DNA from: Gammaproteobacteria bacterium
GTDB lineage: Bacteria > Pseudomonadota > Gammaproteobacteria > UBA5335
Length of the DNA: 5,181 nt
Assembly (NCBI GenBank): GCA_011620145.1
Contig: WOZT01000003.1
Location: 1 to 5,181 of the forward strand
Reading direction: 5' to 3'
Shown: positions 1-5,181 of the stretch, piece after piece
Layout: every line of letters starts with the position of its first letter
Numbering within the stretch: the first letter of the stretch is position 1
The notes under the pieces: generated by a model
What the model was told of the DNA's origin: nothing
The model's database searches: none
What the model saw: only the letters and a program-made list of their open reading frames with translations
Translations under genes and position numbers: made by a program

Positions 1-343
1 ACTTCGTCACCAGATCGATATTGGCAAACCAGGGTATCCGCACCTCATAGGCCACTACCACGCGGAAATAGCCCTGCGCCGGGGTGATTGTAATGTCATG
101 GGGACCCACATGGGTGATGCTGTTCACCATGAATCGCCGCTGCAGTAAATCCTGCAAGCGCCGCGTGTTCAGATCGGTCTCGGGTGCCCCCTCGTTCAGC
201 GAGTCAACCGATGAACGAACCTGCAGATATTCCGAGTAAATTGGCATCAAGGCAAATACGGTGTACACCGCAAAACCACCCATGGCAATCAGGGTCATCA
301 CGCCGATGAGGCCGATGCCTCGCTGTTTGTTTTGCGATCGCAT
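1..343 (-). CDS. DUF4845 family membrane-anchored protein (5' part, runs off the left edge)
   Basis: Partial gene: the first 114 codons are present and the stop lies outside the window. Residues 1-8 are short and basic (MRSQNKQR). One hydrophobic segment follows at about residues 10-33, then a soluble part beginning PIYSEYLQVRSSVDSL and containing the stretches LLQRRFMVNSI and YEVRIPWFANIDLV. This layout (N-terminal anchor, Pro-x-Tyr-x-Glu-Tyr after the membrane segment, then a small alpha/beta domain ending in Tyr-Glu-Val-Arg-[IV]-Pro) is what I know of DUF4845, the family of Pseudomonas PA0769 between lepB and rnc. The domain is probably periplasmic; this is inferred from the basic N-terminus. 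Function is unknown. A GGAGGG Shine-Dalgarno 9 nt upstream supports the ATG at 343. It lies 65 nt after lepB and probably shares its transcript; rnc would be expected next, outside the window. The family call rests on remembered family features and synteny. Confidence 0.85.
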   Translation of the reverse strand, partial: MRSQNKQRGIGLIGVMTLIAMGGFAVYTVFALMPIYSEYLQVRSSVDSLNEGAPETDLNTRRLQDLLQRRFMVNSITHVGPHDITITPAQGYFRVVVAYEVRIPWFANIDLVTK

Positions 344-352
344 CACTTAAAT

Positions 353-358
353 CCCTCC
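353..358 (-). promoter_or_regulatory. Shine-Dalgarno site of the DUF4845 gene
   Basis: GGAGGG on the minus strand, with 9 nt between it and the ATG at 343. It is the best purine run in the lepB-DUF4845 gap and fixes the start codon. The next in-frame ATG codons (15 and 20 codons downstream) lie inside the hydrophobic anchor. Confidence 0.7.
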
Positions 359-368
359 GCATTCCTCG

Positions 369-387
369 TCCCGGGCCGCACCCGGGA
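369..387. repeat. GC-rich inverted repeat (hairpin) between lepB and the DUF4845 gene
   Basis: A perfect 7-bp stem, TCCCGGG / CCCGGGA, with a 5-nt loop (TGCGG read on the minus strand), begins 21 nt after the lepB stop codon. No run of T follows on the minus strand (the next bases are CGAGGAATGCGG), so it does not look like an intrinsic terminator. It may stabilise the upstream lepB mRNA end or mark a processing point inside the operon. That role is inference; only the stem is seen. Confidence 0.5.
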
Positions 388-408
388 AGCGAGAGCAGCA
401 AGGGACTG

Positions 409-1194
409 TCAATGAATCCCCTGTCCAATCCGCGACCACAGCGGCATCTTGGCGTCGGGATCCCAGTTCATCCAGATGGCAAACGCCCGGCCCACCAGAT
501 TGGCGTCGGGCACTGTGCCCCAGCGGCGGCTATCGTCACTGTTGTCGCGGTTGTCGCCCATCATGAAGTAGTTCCCGGGGGGTACTACGGCGCGCATGTT
601 GTAGGACGGGCGACCGGTGGTCTGCAGCAGCCGGTGATTGACCGACGCCACCTTTTCCTCAAATTCCCATGCCTCCCACCGGGCGGGCACGCCAGGCCCG
701 GTATAACGTCCCTGAGGGGTTATCGGCAGCGCCTCGCCATTCACGTAGACCTGTTTGTCGCGATAGACGATTTCATCCCCCGGCAGCCCGATGACCCGCT
801 TGATGAAATCCTTGGACGGATCTTCCGGAAAGCGAAACACCATCACATCCCCACGCTCGGGGTGCCCCATGGGCAGCAGCCGGGTATTGAGCACGGGTAG
901 CCGAATGCCATAGGCAAATTTGTTGACCAGAATGAAATCACCGGTCAGCAGGGTGGGCACCATGGAGCCAGAGGGAATGCGGAACGGTTCCACCAGAAAG
1001 GAACGCACCAGAAACACTGCCAGCACGATGGGAAACAGGCTACGCCCGAAATCCACCCAGGCGGCGGGCCCGGGCACCTCGCCACCTGCCGCTGCCTGTC
1101 GTCGCGCAGGCCCCCAGCGATAGCGATCCAGCGCCCACAGCACCCCGGTGATTGCCGTCAAAACCACCAGCAAGAGTGAGAAATCGGCCCGCAT
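409..1194 (-). CDS. lepB: Type I signal peptidase LepB (leader peptidase)
   Basis: Inner-membrane serine protease (S26 family) that removes signal peptides from Sec- and Tat-exported proteins on the periplasmic side. It is 261 aa, complete, and clearly shorter than E. coli LepB (about 324 aa), though within the range of other Gammaproteobacteria. Two membrane segments are visible, at about residues 5-24 and 51-68, joined by a basic, Gly/Ala/Pro-rich cytoplasmic loop. The catalytic Ser77 lies in IPSGSMVPTL (box B) and the general-base Lys132 in FIKRVIGLPGD (box D). Box E is GDNRDNSDDSRRWGTVP at 213-229. All the residues expected for an active Ser/Lys dyad are present. The gene starts 27 nt after lepA behind a strong Shine-Dalgarno and is surely co-transcribed with it. 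RseB, encoded upstream, carries a signal peptide that this enzyme would process. Confidence 0.98.
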   Translation of the reverse strand: MRADFSLLLVVLTAITGVLWALDRYRWGPARRQAAAGGEVPGPAAWVDFGRSLFPIVLAVFLVRSFLVEPFRIPSGSMVPTLLTGDFILVNKFAYGIRLPVLNTRLLPMGHPERGDVMVFRFPEDPSKDFIKRVIGLPGDEIVYRDKQVYVNGEALPITPQGRYTGPGVPARWEAWEFEEKVASVNHRLLQTTGRPSYNMRAVVPPGNYFMMGDNRDNSDDSRRWGTVPDANLVGRAFAIWMNWDPDAKMPLWSRIGQGIH

Positions 1195-1199
1195 AGCAT

Positions 1200-1206
1200 C
1201 TCCTTT
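1200..1206 (-). promoter_or_regulatory. Strong Shine-Dalgarno site deciding the lepB start
   Basis: AAAGGAG on the minus strand, with 5 nt between it and the ATG at 1194. A second ATG at 1199 directly abuts the site and is in a different frame, so ribosomes must select the downstream ATG. This is the clearest ribosome-binding site in the window and suggests that lepB initiates independently of, or in addition to, coupling from lepA. Confidence 0.8.
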
Positions 1207-1221
1207 GATTGTGCTAAGGAC

Positions 1222-3024
1222 TTACTCGGATTTTTTGCCCACATCCAAAATGGCGAGGAAGGCCTCCTGCGGCACCTCGACCCGGCCGATCTGTTTCATG
1301 CGCTTCTTGCCGGCCTTTTGCTTTTCCAGCAGCTTTTTCTTGCGCGAAATGTCGCCGCCGTAGCATTTGGCGATCACATTCTTGCGCATCGCCTTGACCG
1401 TGCTGCGAGCGATGATGTGACTGCCAATGGCGGCCTGGATGGCCACCTCGAACATCTGGCGGGGGATGAGTTCACGCATGCGCTCGGCGAGCTGCCGGCC
1501 GCGATAGCCTGTTTGCGCCCGATGTACGATGACCGACAGGGCGTCCACGCGCTGGGCATTGATCAGCAGATCCAGCCGCACCAGATCGGCGACCTGAAAG
1601 CGCTCGAACTGGTAATCGAACGAGGCATAGCCGCGACTGACGGATTTCAGCTGGTCGAAGAAATCCAGCACCACCTCGCTCAGCGGCAATTCATAGACAA
1701 TGGACACCTGTTTGCCCAGGTATTGCAGCTTGAGCTGGACGCCACGGCGCTGCTCGCACAGGGTCAACACGCCCCCCACATATTCCTGCGGGCAAAGGAT
1801 ATTGGCGCGGATGATGGGTTCGCGGATCTCGGCGATTTCATTGACCGGCGGCAGCTTGCTGGGGTTGTCGACGTGCAGCAGTTCGCCCGCGTTGGTGAGC
1901 ACCTCGTAGATCACCGTCGGGGCGGTGGTGATCAGGTCCAGGTCGTATTCACGCTCCAGCCGTTCCTGCACGATCTCCATATGGAGCATGCCCAGAAAGC
2001 CGCAGCGGAAGCCAAAACCGAGAGCGGTGGAGGTTTCCGGCTCAAAATGCAGCGCGGCGTCGTTCAACCTGAGCTTCTGCAGGGCTTCACGCAGATCCTC
2101 GTAGTCCTCCGTGTTCACCGTGTACAGGCCTGCGAACACGCGCGGCTGCACCTGCTTGAAGCCGGGCAAACGTTCCGTGCAGGGGCGGTCGGCCAGCGTA
2201 ACGGTATCGCCCACCGGCGCGCCATCGATTTCCTTGATGCCCGCAATCAGGAAACCCACTTCACCCGCCTGGAGCCGGGGCCGGTCGACCGCCTTGGGGG
2301 TGAACACCCCCACGCGCGCACCCGGATGGCTGCGACCGCTGGACATCATCATCACCTTGTCGCCACTGGCCACACTGCCATTGACAACGCGGATCAAGGA
2401 CACCACGCCGACGAAATTGTCGAACCACGAATCGATGATCAAGGCTTGGAACGGCGCATCCGGATCGCCCTGGGGCGCCGGGATCCGCGTCAGAACAGCC
2501 TCCAGCAGCTCATCCACGCCCTGGCCGGTCTTGGCGCTCACCTGCAGGGCGTCATGGGCATCGATGCCGATGACATCCTCGATTTCCTGCGCCACCCGAT
2601 CCGGGTCAGCCTGCGGCAGGTCGATCTTGTTGAGCACCGGCACCACTTCCAGGCCCTGTTCGAGGGCGGTGTAGCAGTTGGCCACGCTCTGGGCCTCGAC
2701 CCCTTGCGCGGCGTCCACCACCAGAAGCGCGCCCTCGCAAGCCGCCAGGGAACGGGACACTTCGTAGGAGAAATCCACATGCCCGGGGGTATCGATCAGG
2801 TTGAACTGATAGGTCACCCCGTCACGCCCCCGGTAAGGCAAAGTGACCGACTGGGCCTTGATGGTGATGCCGCGCTCGCGCTCCAGATCCATGGAATCGA
2901 GCACCTGAGCCTGCATCTCCCGCTCGCTCAGGCCGCCGCACATCTGGATGAAGCGATCGGCCAAGGTCGATTTGCCATGGTCGATGTGGGCGATGATGGA
3001 GAAATTCCGAATGCGCGACTGCAT
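1222..3024 (-). CDS. lepA: Elongation factor 4 (LepA), ribosome-associated translational GTPase
   Basis: LepA/EF4 is an EF-G-like GTPase that acts on the ribosome; reported roles are back-translocation of stalled or mis-translocated ribosomes and help in 30S assembly and initiation. This protein is 600 aa, almost the same length as E. coli LepA (599). The GTPase motifs are intact: G1 AHIDHGKST (12-20), G2 RGIT (51-54), G3 DTPGH (78-82, with the catalytic His82), G4 NKID (132-135) and G5 SAK (163-165). The EF-G-like domains follow, and the LepA-specific C-terminal domain is complete, with [20 protein letters not shown] starting near residue 554. The start was placed at [19 protein letters not shown], which aligns with E. 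coli [19 protein letters not shown] 27-residue upstream extension in the same frame would lie inside the preceding gene and looks non-coding. The gene starts 5 nt after the glutaredoxin-like gene, so translational coupling is likely. Confidence 0.99.
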   Translation of the reverse strand: MQSRIRNFSIIAHIDHGKSTLADRFIQMCGGLSEREMQAQVLDSMDLERERGITIKAQSVTLPYRGRDGVTYQFNLIDTPGHVDFSYEVSRSLAACEGALLVVDAAQGVEAQSVANCYTALEQGLEVVPVLNKIDLPQADPDRVAQEIEDVIGIDAHDALQVSAKTGQGVDELLEAVLTRIPAPQGDPDAPFQALIIDSWFDNFVGVVSLIRVVNGSVASGDKVMMMSSGRSHPGARVGVFTPKAVDRPRLQAGEVGFLIAGIKEIDGAPVGDTVTLADRPCTERLPGFKQVQPRVFAGLYTVNTEDYEDLREALQKLRLNDAALHFEPETSTALGFGFRCGFLGMLHMEIVQERLEREYDLDLITTAPTVIYEVLTNAGELLHVDNPSKLPPVNEIAEIREPIIRANILCPQEYVGGVLTLCEQRRGVQLKLQYLGKQVSIVYELPLSEVVLDFFDQLKSVSRGYASFDYQFERFQVADLVRLDLLINAQRVDALSVIVHRAQTGYRGRQLAERMRELIPRQMFEVAIQAAIGSHIIARSTVKAMRKNVIAKCYGGDISRKKKLLEKQKAGKKRMKQIGRVEVPQEAFLAILDVGKKSE

Positions 3025-3029
3025 GGGTT

Positions 3030-3293
3030 TCAGGCAACCCCCGTGGCCGCACGGCGCTGGTCCAGAAAGGCGCGCACCGCATCCGCATCCAGCCGCCCTT
3101 CGCACAGGACCACGCCCTCGCCCACCAGCACCGGAATCCGGGTGCCATAGAGGGCCTTGAGATCAGGGTCGCCATCCACATCGACCAAAAGGACGTCCAC
3201 GGCCCTGCCACGGCACAGCGCCAGAAGATCTTCGTGCAGGAGGTCGCATAGCCCGCAGCGGGGCCGGGTGTAAAGGGTCAATTGCAGACTCAT
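3030..3293 (-). CDS. Small glutaredoxin-like protein (thioredoxin fold, CxxC)
   Basis: An 87-aa protein with the minimal thioredoxin/glutaredoxin plan. An N-terminal beta strand (LTLYTRP) leads into the redox motif C13-G-L-C16. A helix and a second strand ([11 protein letters not shown]) follow, then the cis-proline loop RIPVL (Pro54), a short strand containing Cys59? to Gly region, and a C-terminal helix ([14 protein letters not shown]). It resembles the short glutaredoxin-like family (DUF836 / Glrx-like) often seen near lepA in Gammaproteobacteria. No signal peptide is visible, so it should be cytoplasmic. It probably catalyses thiol-disulfide exchange, but the substrate is unknown and the CGLC motif is not the CPYC of classical glutaredoxins. 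There is no strong Shine-Dalgarno before the ATG at 3293. It lies 121 nt after rseB and 5 nt before lepA, so it is probably the first gene of the lepA-lepB transcript or is read through from rseB. Confidence 0.85.
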   Translation of the reverse strand: MSLQLTLYTRPRCGLCDLLHEDLLALCRGRAVDVLLVDVDGDPDLKALYGTRIPVLVGEGVVLCEGRLDADAVRAFLDQRRAATGVA

Positions 3294-3328
3294 GGAACGA
3301 GTAGACCGCCGAACGCCAAAGGGGGTTG

Positions 3329-3334
3329 ATTCTA
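3329..3334 (-). promoter_or_regulatory. Weak candidate sigma-70 -10 element before the glutaredoxin-like gene and lepA
   Basis: TAGAAT on the minus strand, five of six matches to TATAAT, 35 nt upstream of the ATG at 3293 and inside the only sizeable non-coding gap between the two gene groups. At a 17-nt spacing the -35 position reads TGCCGG, a poor match to TTGACA, and there is no TGn extension. A promoter here would let the glutaredoxin-lepA-lepB genes be expressed independently of the rpoE promoter. The position is sensible but the sequence support is thin. Confidence 0.3.
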
Positions 3335-3354
3335 CGCTATCGCCCTGCGGACCG

Positions 3355-3369
3355 GCACTGCGCCAGTGC
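3355..3369. repeat. Short inverted repeat downstream of rseB
   Basis: A perfect 6-bp stem, GCACTG / CAGTGC, with a 3-nt loop, lies 45 nt beyond the rseB stop codon in the 121-nt gap. No T tract follows on the minus strand (next bases CGGTCCGCAGGG), so it is not a canonical intrinsic terminator. It also overlaps the place where a -35 element for the candidate promoter would sit. It may be a weak transcript-end hairpin or chance. Confidence 0.3.
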
Positions 3370-3414
3370 GCTGAGCGGCCTGGTATCCGGGTGACTCAAA
3401 CCAGCCGGGATCCG

Positions 3415-4389
3415 TCAGGGCCGGCGTCGCAAGGCTTCGACCATGGCTTTCAGCGCAGCATAGGGAACCTCGCCCACCACCAGGACTTGGTGCCCCTCAC
3501 GGACATCGCCATAGGCATTCATGCTGCCGCGACTGGTCTGCCCAATAATGGGTTTCCCACGCAACGGCCCAGCATCGATGAAGACAGAGATTGCTGAAAG
3601 GCCATCGCTGTAAACCAGGTGCTCCTGCTCCCCTCCACCATCGGGCAAGGTGTGATCGCCGCCGAAAACCAGCCGATAGCCGGGTGGCGGCGCGACCACA
3701 TCCCAGGTTCGCGCATCCGCCCCATTTGCGCCGTGGGTGCGAGTCTTGACCAGATACCGTTTGAGCCCACTGGTGTTCATGCCTGGCGCCAGCAGCGCCG
3801 GATCAATCTGTTTTACCACCAGCAGTTGGGTAAACATGACCTCTTGGCGCACCTGGCCCTGCTCGCCAATCAGTTGAGCATCCAGGACCAGCGCCGCTTC
3901 CCGATCCACGCACAGACGATAGCCGTAACGCAGCGCATCGCGGGGTTGCACCTCGACGCGCTGACACTCCCGCCCAGCAACCCGATCAGTTTCACCGCTC
4001 TTGAGGGTGTAATGGGCCGCCACACGGGAGATATCTTCAGGCACTGAAGCAAAAAACGGGTTACTCCATCGCAACCCCTCGATAAAGAGGCCACGTTGAG
4101 GTAAATAACGGGTCATCTGGTTCCCGCGACGATGAATCTCGGTGACCTCTCCATTCAGGGAGACCAGACGGGTCTGGCCGCCATCGGCAGCGGAATGAAC
4201 CACTTCCATGGTTTCCAGTGAGCCATTCTTCAGATAAACGAAAATGCCTTGATAACTCAGTCGGTCATAGGCGCTGATAATGCGCATGGCCCAGTCGGAA
4301 GAGACCTCCTCGGCGCGCGCGTTTCCGCAGAAAACCGCAAGCATCATCACCCAAAAAGTGGCCCAGCCGCGCTGGTTTTTCGACCTCAC
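3415..4389 (-). CDS. rseB: Sigma-E regulatory periplasmic protein RseB/MucB
   Basis: A 324-aa protein close in length to E. coli RseB (318) and Pseudomonas MucB (316). In that family the protein binds the periplasmic domain of RseA/MucA, blocks the site-1 protease (DegS/AlgW), and responds to mislocalised lipopolysaccharide or lipoprotein signals. A Sec signal peptide is visible at residues 1-26, with a hydrophobic core FWVMMLAVF and probable cleavage after ARA, giving a mature start at EEVSS. The N-terminal LolA-like domain spans about 30-200 (for example YQGIFVY, RGNQMTRYLP, RYGYRLCVDRE) and the smaller C-terminal domain about 215-320, with the family hallmark HLVYSDGLSAISVFID and VVGEVP near the end. 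The start is GTG, overlapping the rseA stop as GTGA, and no good Shine-Dalgarno is seen, so translation probably depends on coupling to rseA. Oddity: Cys142 and Cys160 sit on what look like facing strands of a hairpin. Confidence 0.95.
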   Translation of the reverse strand: MRSKNQRGWATFWVMMLAVFCGNARAEEVSSDWAMRIISAYDRLSYQGIFVYLKNGSLETMEVVHSAADGGQTRLVSLNGEVTEIHRRGNQMTRYLPQRGLFIEGLRWSNPFFASVPEDISRVAAHYTLKSGETDRVAGRECQRVEVQPRDALRYGYRLCVDREAALVLDAQLIGEQGQVRQEVMFTQLLVVKQIDPALLAPGMNTSGLKRYLVKTRTHGANGADARTWDVVAPPPGYRLVFGGDHTLPDGGGEQEHLVYSDGLSAISVFIDAGPLRGKPIIGQTSRGSMNAYGDVREGHQVLVVGEVPYAALKAMVEALRRRP

Positions 4390-5012
4390 GGACTTGAAGC
4401 CGCAACCGGCTCAGCCGTGTATTCGGCCATGCTCAGGTACGGCAACATGCGTGCGCCCTCGCCTGCATCAGCCAACGCCTGGTTGTGGTTGCGCAAGTAG
4501 GGCTCCAGTCGGGCGGCGGCAAGCTCCCCTTCGGTGGCGTTCGACGCGGACGCGACGGGTGCCGGATCGACGGCAGCAAGCTCGGCCTGGGCCATCTGCG
4601 GCCCCGCTTGACCACCCTCCTGCCGATGCCAGGGATTGACGGCAATCACGGAAGCCAAGACCAATGAGGCAGCCAAGCCCCACAGACGCGGGTTGCGCAT
4701 CAACCGGGAGAGGGTCGCCGGGCGGGCTGGCGCCTCTTCCAGATGCGCCATTACCGATTGCGATAAATCGACCAGAGCCGGCTCCGGCAGGCTGCCGCGC
4801 AAGGCATCGCCGATCAGATGGTAGCGGGCCCACTGCGCCCGACGCGATTCATCGGCCATCATTCCGCGATAAGCCAGTCGGGCGCGGGCACCAGACAGCT
4901 CTCCGTCCATCCAGGCGGACAAATCGGCTGAAAAATCCTCGCCGGGGTCGGGTGCATCCGATGCTTTGGATGCCTGTTGTGTTGCGGATTTACTCATCAT
5001 CGCGTCCTTCAT
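4386..5012 (-). CDS. rseA: Anti-sigma-E factor RseA/MucA (single-pass membrane protein)
   Basis: RseA binds RpoE on the cytoplasmic side and keeps it inactive; envelope stress triggers cleavage by a DegS/AlgW-type protease, then RseP, then ClpXP. The 208-aa product has an RseA N-terminal domain at about 27-95, with LSAWMDGELS and WARYHLIGDALRGSLPEP closely matching the E. coli LSALMDGE and YHLIRDSMRG segments. One membrane helix lies at about 110-125 (LWGLAASLVLASVIAV). A periplasmic, Ala/Gln/Glu-rich linker leads to a C-terminal RseB-binding-like segment, LEPYLRNHNQAL...MLPYLSMAEY, very like MucA. The ATG at 5012 overlaps the rpoE stop (ATGA). Internal ATGs at 5000 and 4997 are alternatives; the latter has AAGGA 7 nt upstream and would give 203 aa. 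In either case about 20-26 Ala/Ser/Asp-rich residues precede the usual domain start. Identity is secure; the exact start is not. Confidence 0.95.
   Translation of the reverse strand: MKDAMMSKSATQQASKASDAPDPGEDFSADLSAWMDGELSGARARLAYRGMMADESRRAQWARYHLIGDALRGSLPEPALVDLSQSVMAHLEEAPARPATLSRLMRNPRLWGLAASLVLASVIAVNPWHRQEGGQAGPQMAQAELAAVDPAPVASASNATEGELAAARLEPYLRNHNQALADAGEGARMLPYLSMAEYTAEPVAASSP
5005..5009 (-). promoter_or_regulatory. Possible Shine-Dalgarno for an internal rseA start
   Basis: AAGGA on the minus strand lies just inside the rseA reading frame, 4 nt before the ATG at 5000 and 7 nt before the ATG at 4997. The 7-nt spacing favours a start at 4997 (protein beginning MSKSATQQ). The upstream ATG at 5012 has only GAAGGG at 11 nt spacing, but does overlap the rpoE stop codon in the usual coupled fashion. 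Confidence 0.4.
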
Positions 5013-5181
5013 GTTCCGGTCAGCCCTTCAATTCTCCGCAGCTCGGCATCAATCGTGTCCCGCGCGCGAAACAACCGCGAACGTACCGTACCGACCGGGC
5101 AATCCATGGTCTTTGCAATTTCTTCATAACTCATGCCTTCAATTTCCCGCAGGATGATGGCGGTGCGCAAATCCTGCGGCA
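5009..5181 (-). CDS. rpoE: RNA polymerase sigma-E factor RpoE/AlgU (3' end only)
   Basis: Only the last 56 codons and the stop are present; the gene runs off the right edge. They encode sigma region 4, which recognises the -35 element. The sequence PQDLRTAIILREIEGMSYEE continues into a helix-turn-helix, EEIAKTMDCPVGTVRSRLFR, almost the same as E. coli RpoE (LPEDLRMAITLRELDGLSYEEIA..MDCPVGTVRSRIFRARE). The C-terminal tail (DAELRRIEGLTGT) is slightly longer than in E. coli. ECF sigma factors of this type drive genes for outer-membrane protein folding, lipopolysaccharide transport and periplasmic proteases, and usually their own operon. The promoter of this operon lies outside the window. The stop TGA overlaps the rseA ATG, so sigma and anti-sigma factor are probably translationally coupled. 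Confidence 0.97.
   Translation of the reverse strand, partial: PQDLRTAIILREIEGMSYEEIAKTMDCPVGTVRSRLFRARDTIDAELRRIEGLTGT

Noticed and set aside
412..900. A 162-codon plus-strand frame opposite lepB
   Set aside because: It is antisense to a well-conserved gene with intact catalytic motifs, has no good ribosome-binding site, and gives no recognisable protein.
3025..3105. A 27-residue N-terminal extension of LepA in the same frame
   Set aside because: It lies inside the glutaredoxin-like gene in another frame, is Cys/Gly-rich and unlike any LepA N-terminus, and the ATG at 3024 aligns with the known LepA start.
1318..3150. A 610-codon open frame on the plus strand, opposite lepA
   Set aside because: It is in exact codon register with lepA on the other strand, so it is open merely because lepA avoids TTA, CTA and TCA codons. 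Its product is a His/Gln/Asp/Leu-rich mirror of lepA with no recognisable domain.
2822..3211. A minus-strand frame spanning the glutaredoxin-lepA junction
   Set aside because: It overlaps both real genes in a third frame, and its sequence is a frame-shifted reading of them (for example [12 protein letters not shown] mirrors the LepA P-loop).
3325..3352. A possible sigma-E promoter before the glutaredoxin-like gene (TCAAC at 3325-3329)
   Set aside because: The -10-like TCAAC has no GGAAC-type -35 at 16-17 nt upstream.
3376..3414. An intrinsic terminator immediately after rseB
   Set aside because: Only 4-bp matches (ATCC/GGAT) with a long loop can be formed, and no T tract follows.
3292..3597. 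A plus-strand frame starting at the glutaredoxin gene edge and running into rseB
   Set aside because: Most of it is antisense to the conserved end of rseB, and its composition looks like shadow coding. The start shares bases with the glutaredoxin ATG by chance (palindromic CATG).
3619..4047. A 142-codon plus-strand frame opposite rseB
   Set aside because: It is antisense to the conserved RseB domain and shows no independent coding signs.
4318..4338. A lipoprotein signal (Cys21) in the RseB leader
   Set aside because: The residues before the Cys (LAVFC) do not fit a lipobox, while A-R-A at 24-26 is a good signal peptidase I site.

Overview
The window is a compact, GC-rich stretch of bacterial chromosome in which every supportable gene lies on the minus strand. 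It should be read from the right end to the left: rpoE (3' end only) > rseA > rseB > a small glutaredoxin-like gene > lepA > lepB > a DUF4845 gene (5' part only). This is the classic sigma-E / lepA-lepB neighbourhood of Gammaproteobacteria, known as rpoE-rseABC-lepA-lepB-rnc in Escherichia coli and algU-mucABCD-lepA-lepB-PA0769-rnc in Pseudomonas. The protein sequences fit that class well. A DUF4845 gene after lepB, and a glutaredoxin-like gene directly before lepA, point to a non-enteric gammaproteobacterium. Genus cannot be told from the sequence.

Right part (3415-5181), envelope-stress regulation. The end of the ECF sigma factor RpoE is followed by its membrane-spanning anti-sigma factor RseA and the periplasmic regulator RseB. 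Both junctions are 4-nt stop/start overlaps (ATGA, then GTGA), as expected for proteins made in balanced amounts. RseA holds RpoE at the inner membrane and RseB shields RseA from proteolysis. Envelope damage leads to stepwise cleavage of RseA and release of RpoE. rseC/mucC and the degP/mucD-type protease gene, often found next in this operon, are absent. Instead there is a 121-nt non-coding gap (3294-3414) with a small hairpin and a weak candidate -10 element.

Left part (1-3293), a housekeeping translation and secretion run. The glutaredoxin-like gene and lepA are 5 nt apart, lepA and lepB 27 nt apart, and lepB and the DUF4845 gene 65 nt apart with a GC-rich hairpin between them. LepA (EF4) is a ribosomal translocase-like GTPase. 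LepB is the type I signal peptidase that would also mature the RseB precursor. DUF4845 is a small membrane-anchored protein of unknown function that usually precedes rnc.

No tRNA, rRNA, CRISPR, insertion sequence or other mobile signature was seen. The window looks like a conserved core region, not an accessory island, and I found no convincing novel system. The most interesting details are a predicted LAA-type ClpX degron exposed by RseA intramembrane cleavage, a possible cross-strand disulfide in RseB, and the loss of rseC/degP from the operon.
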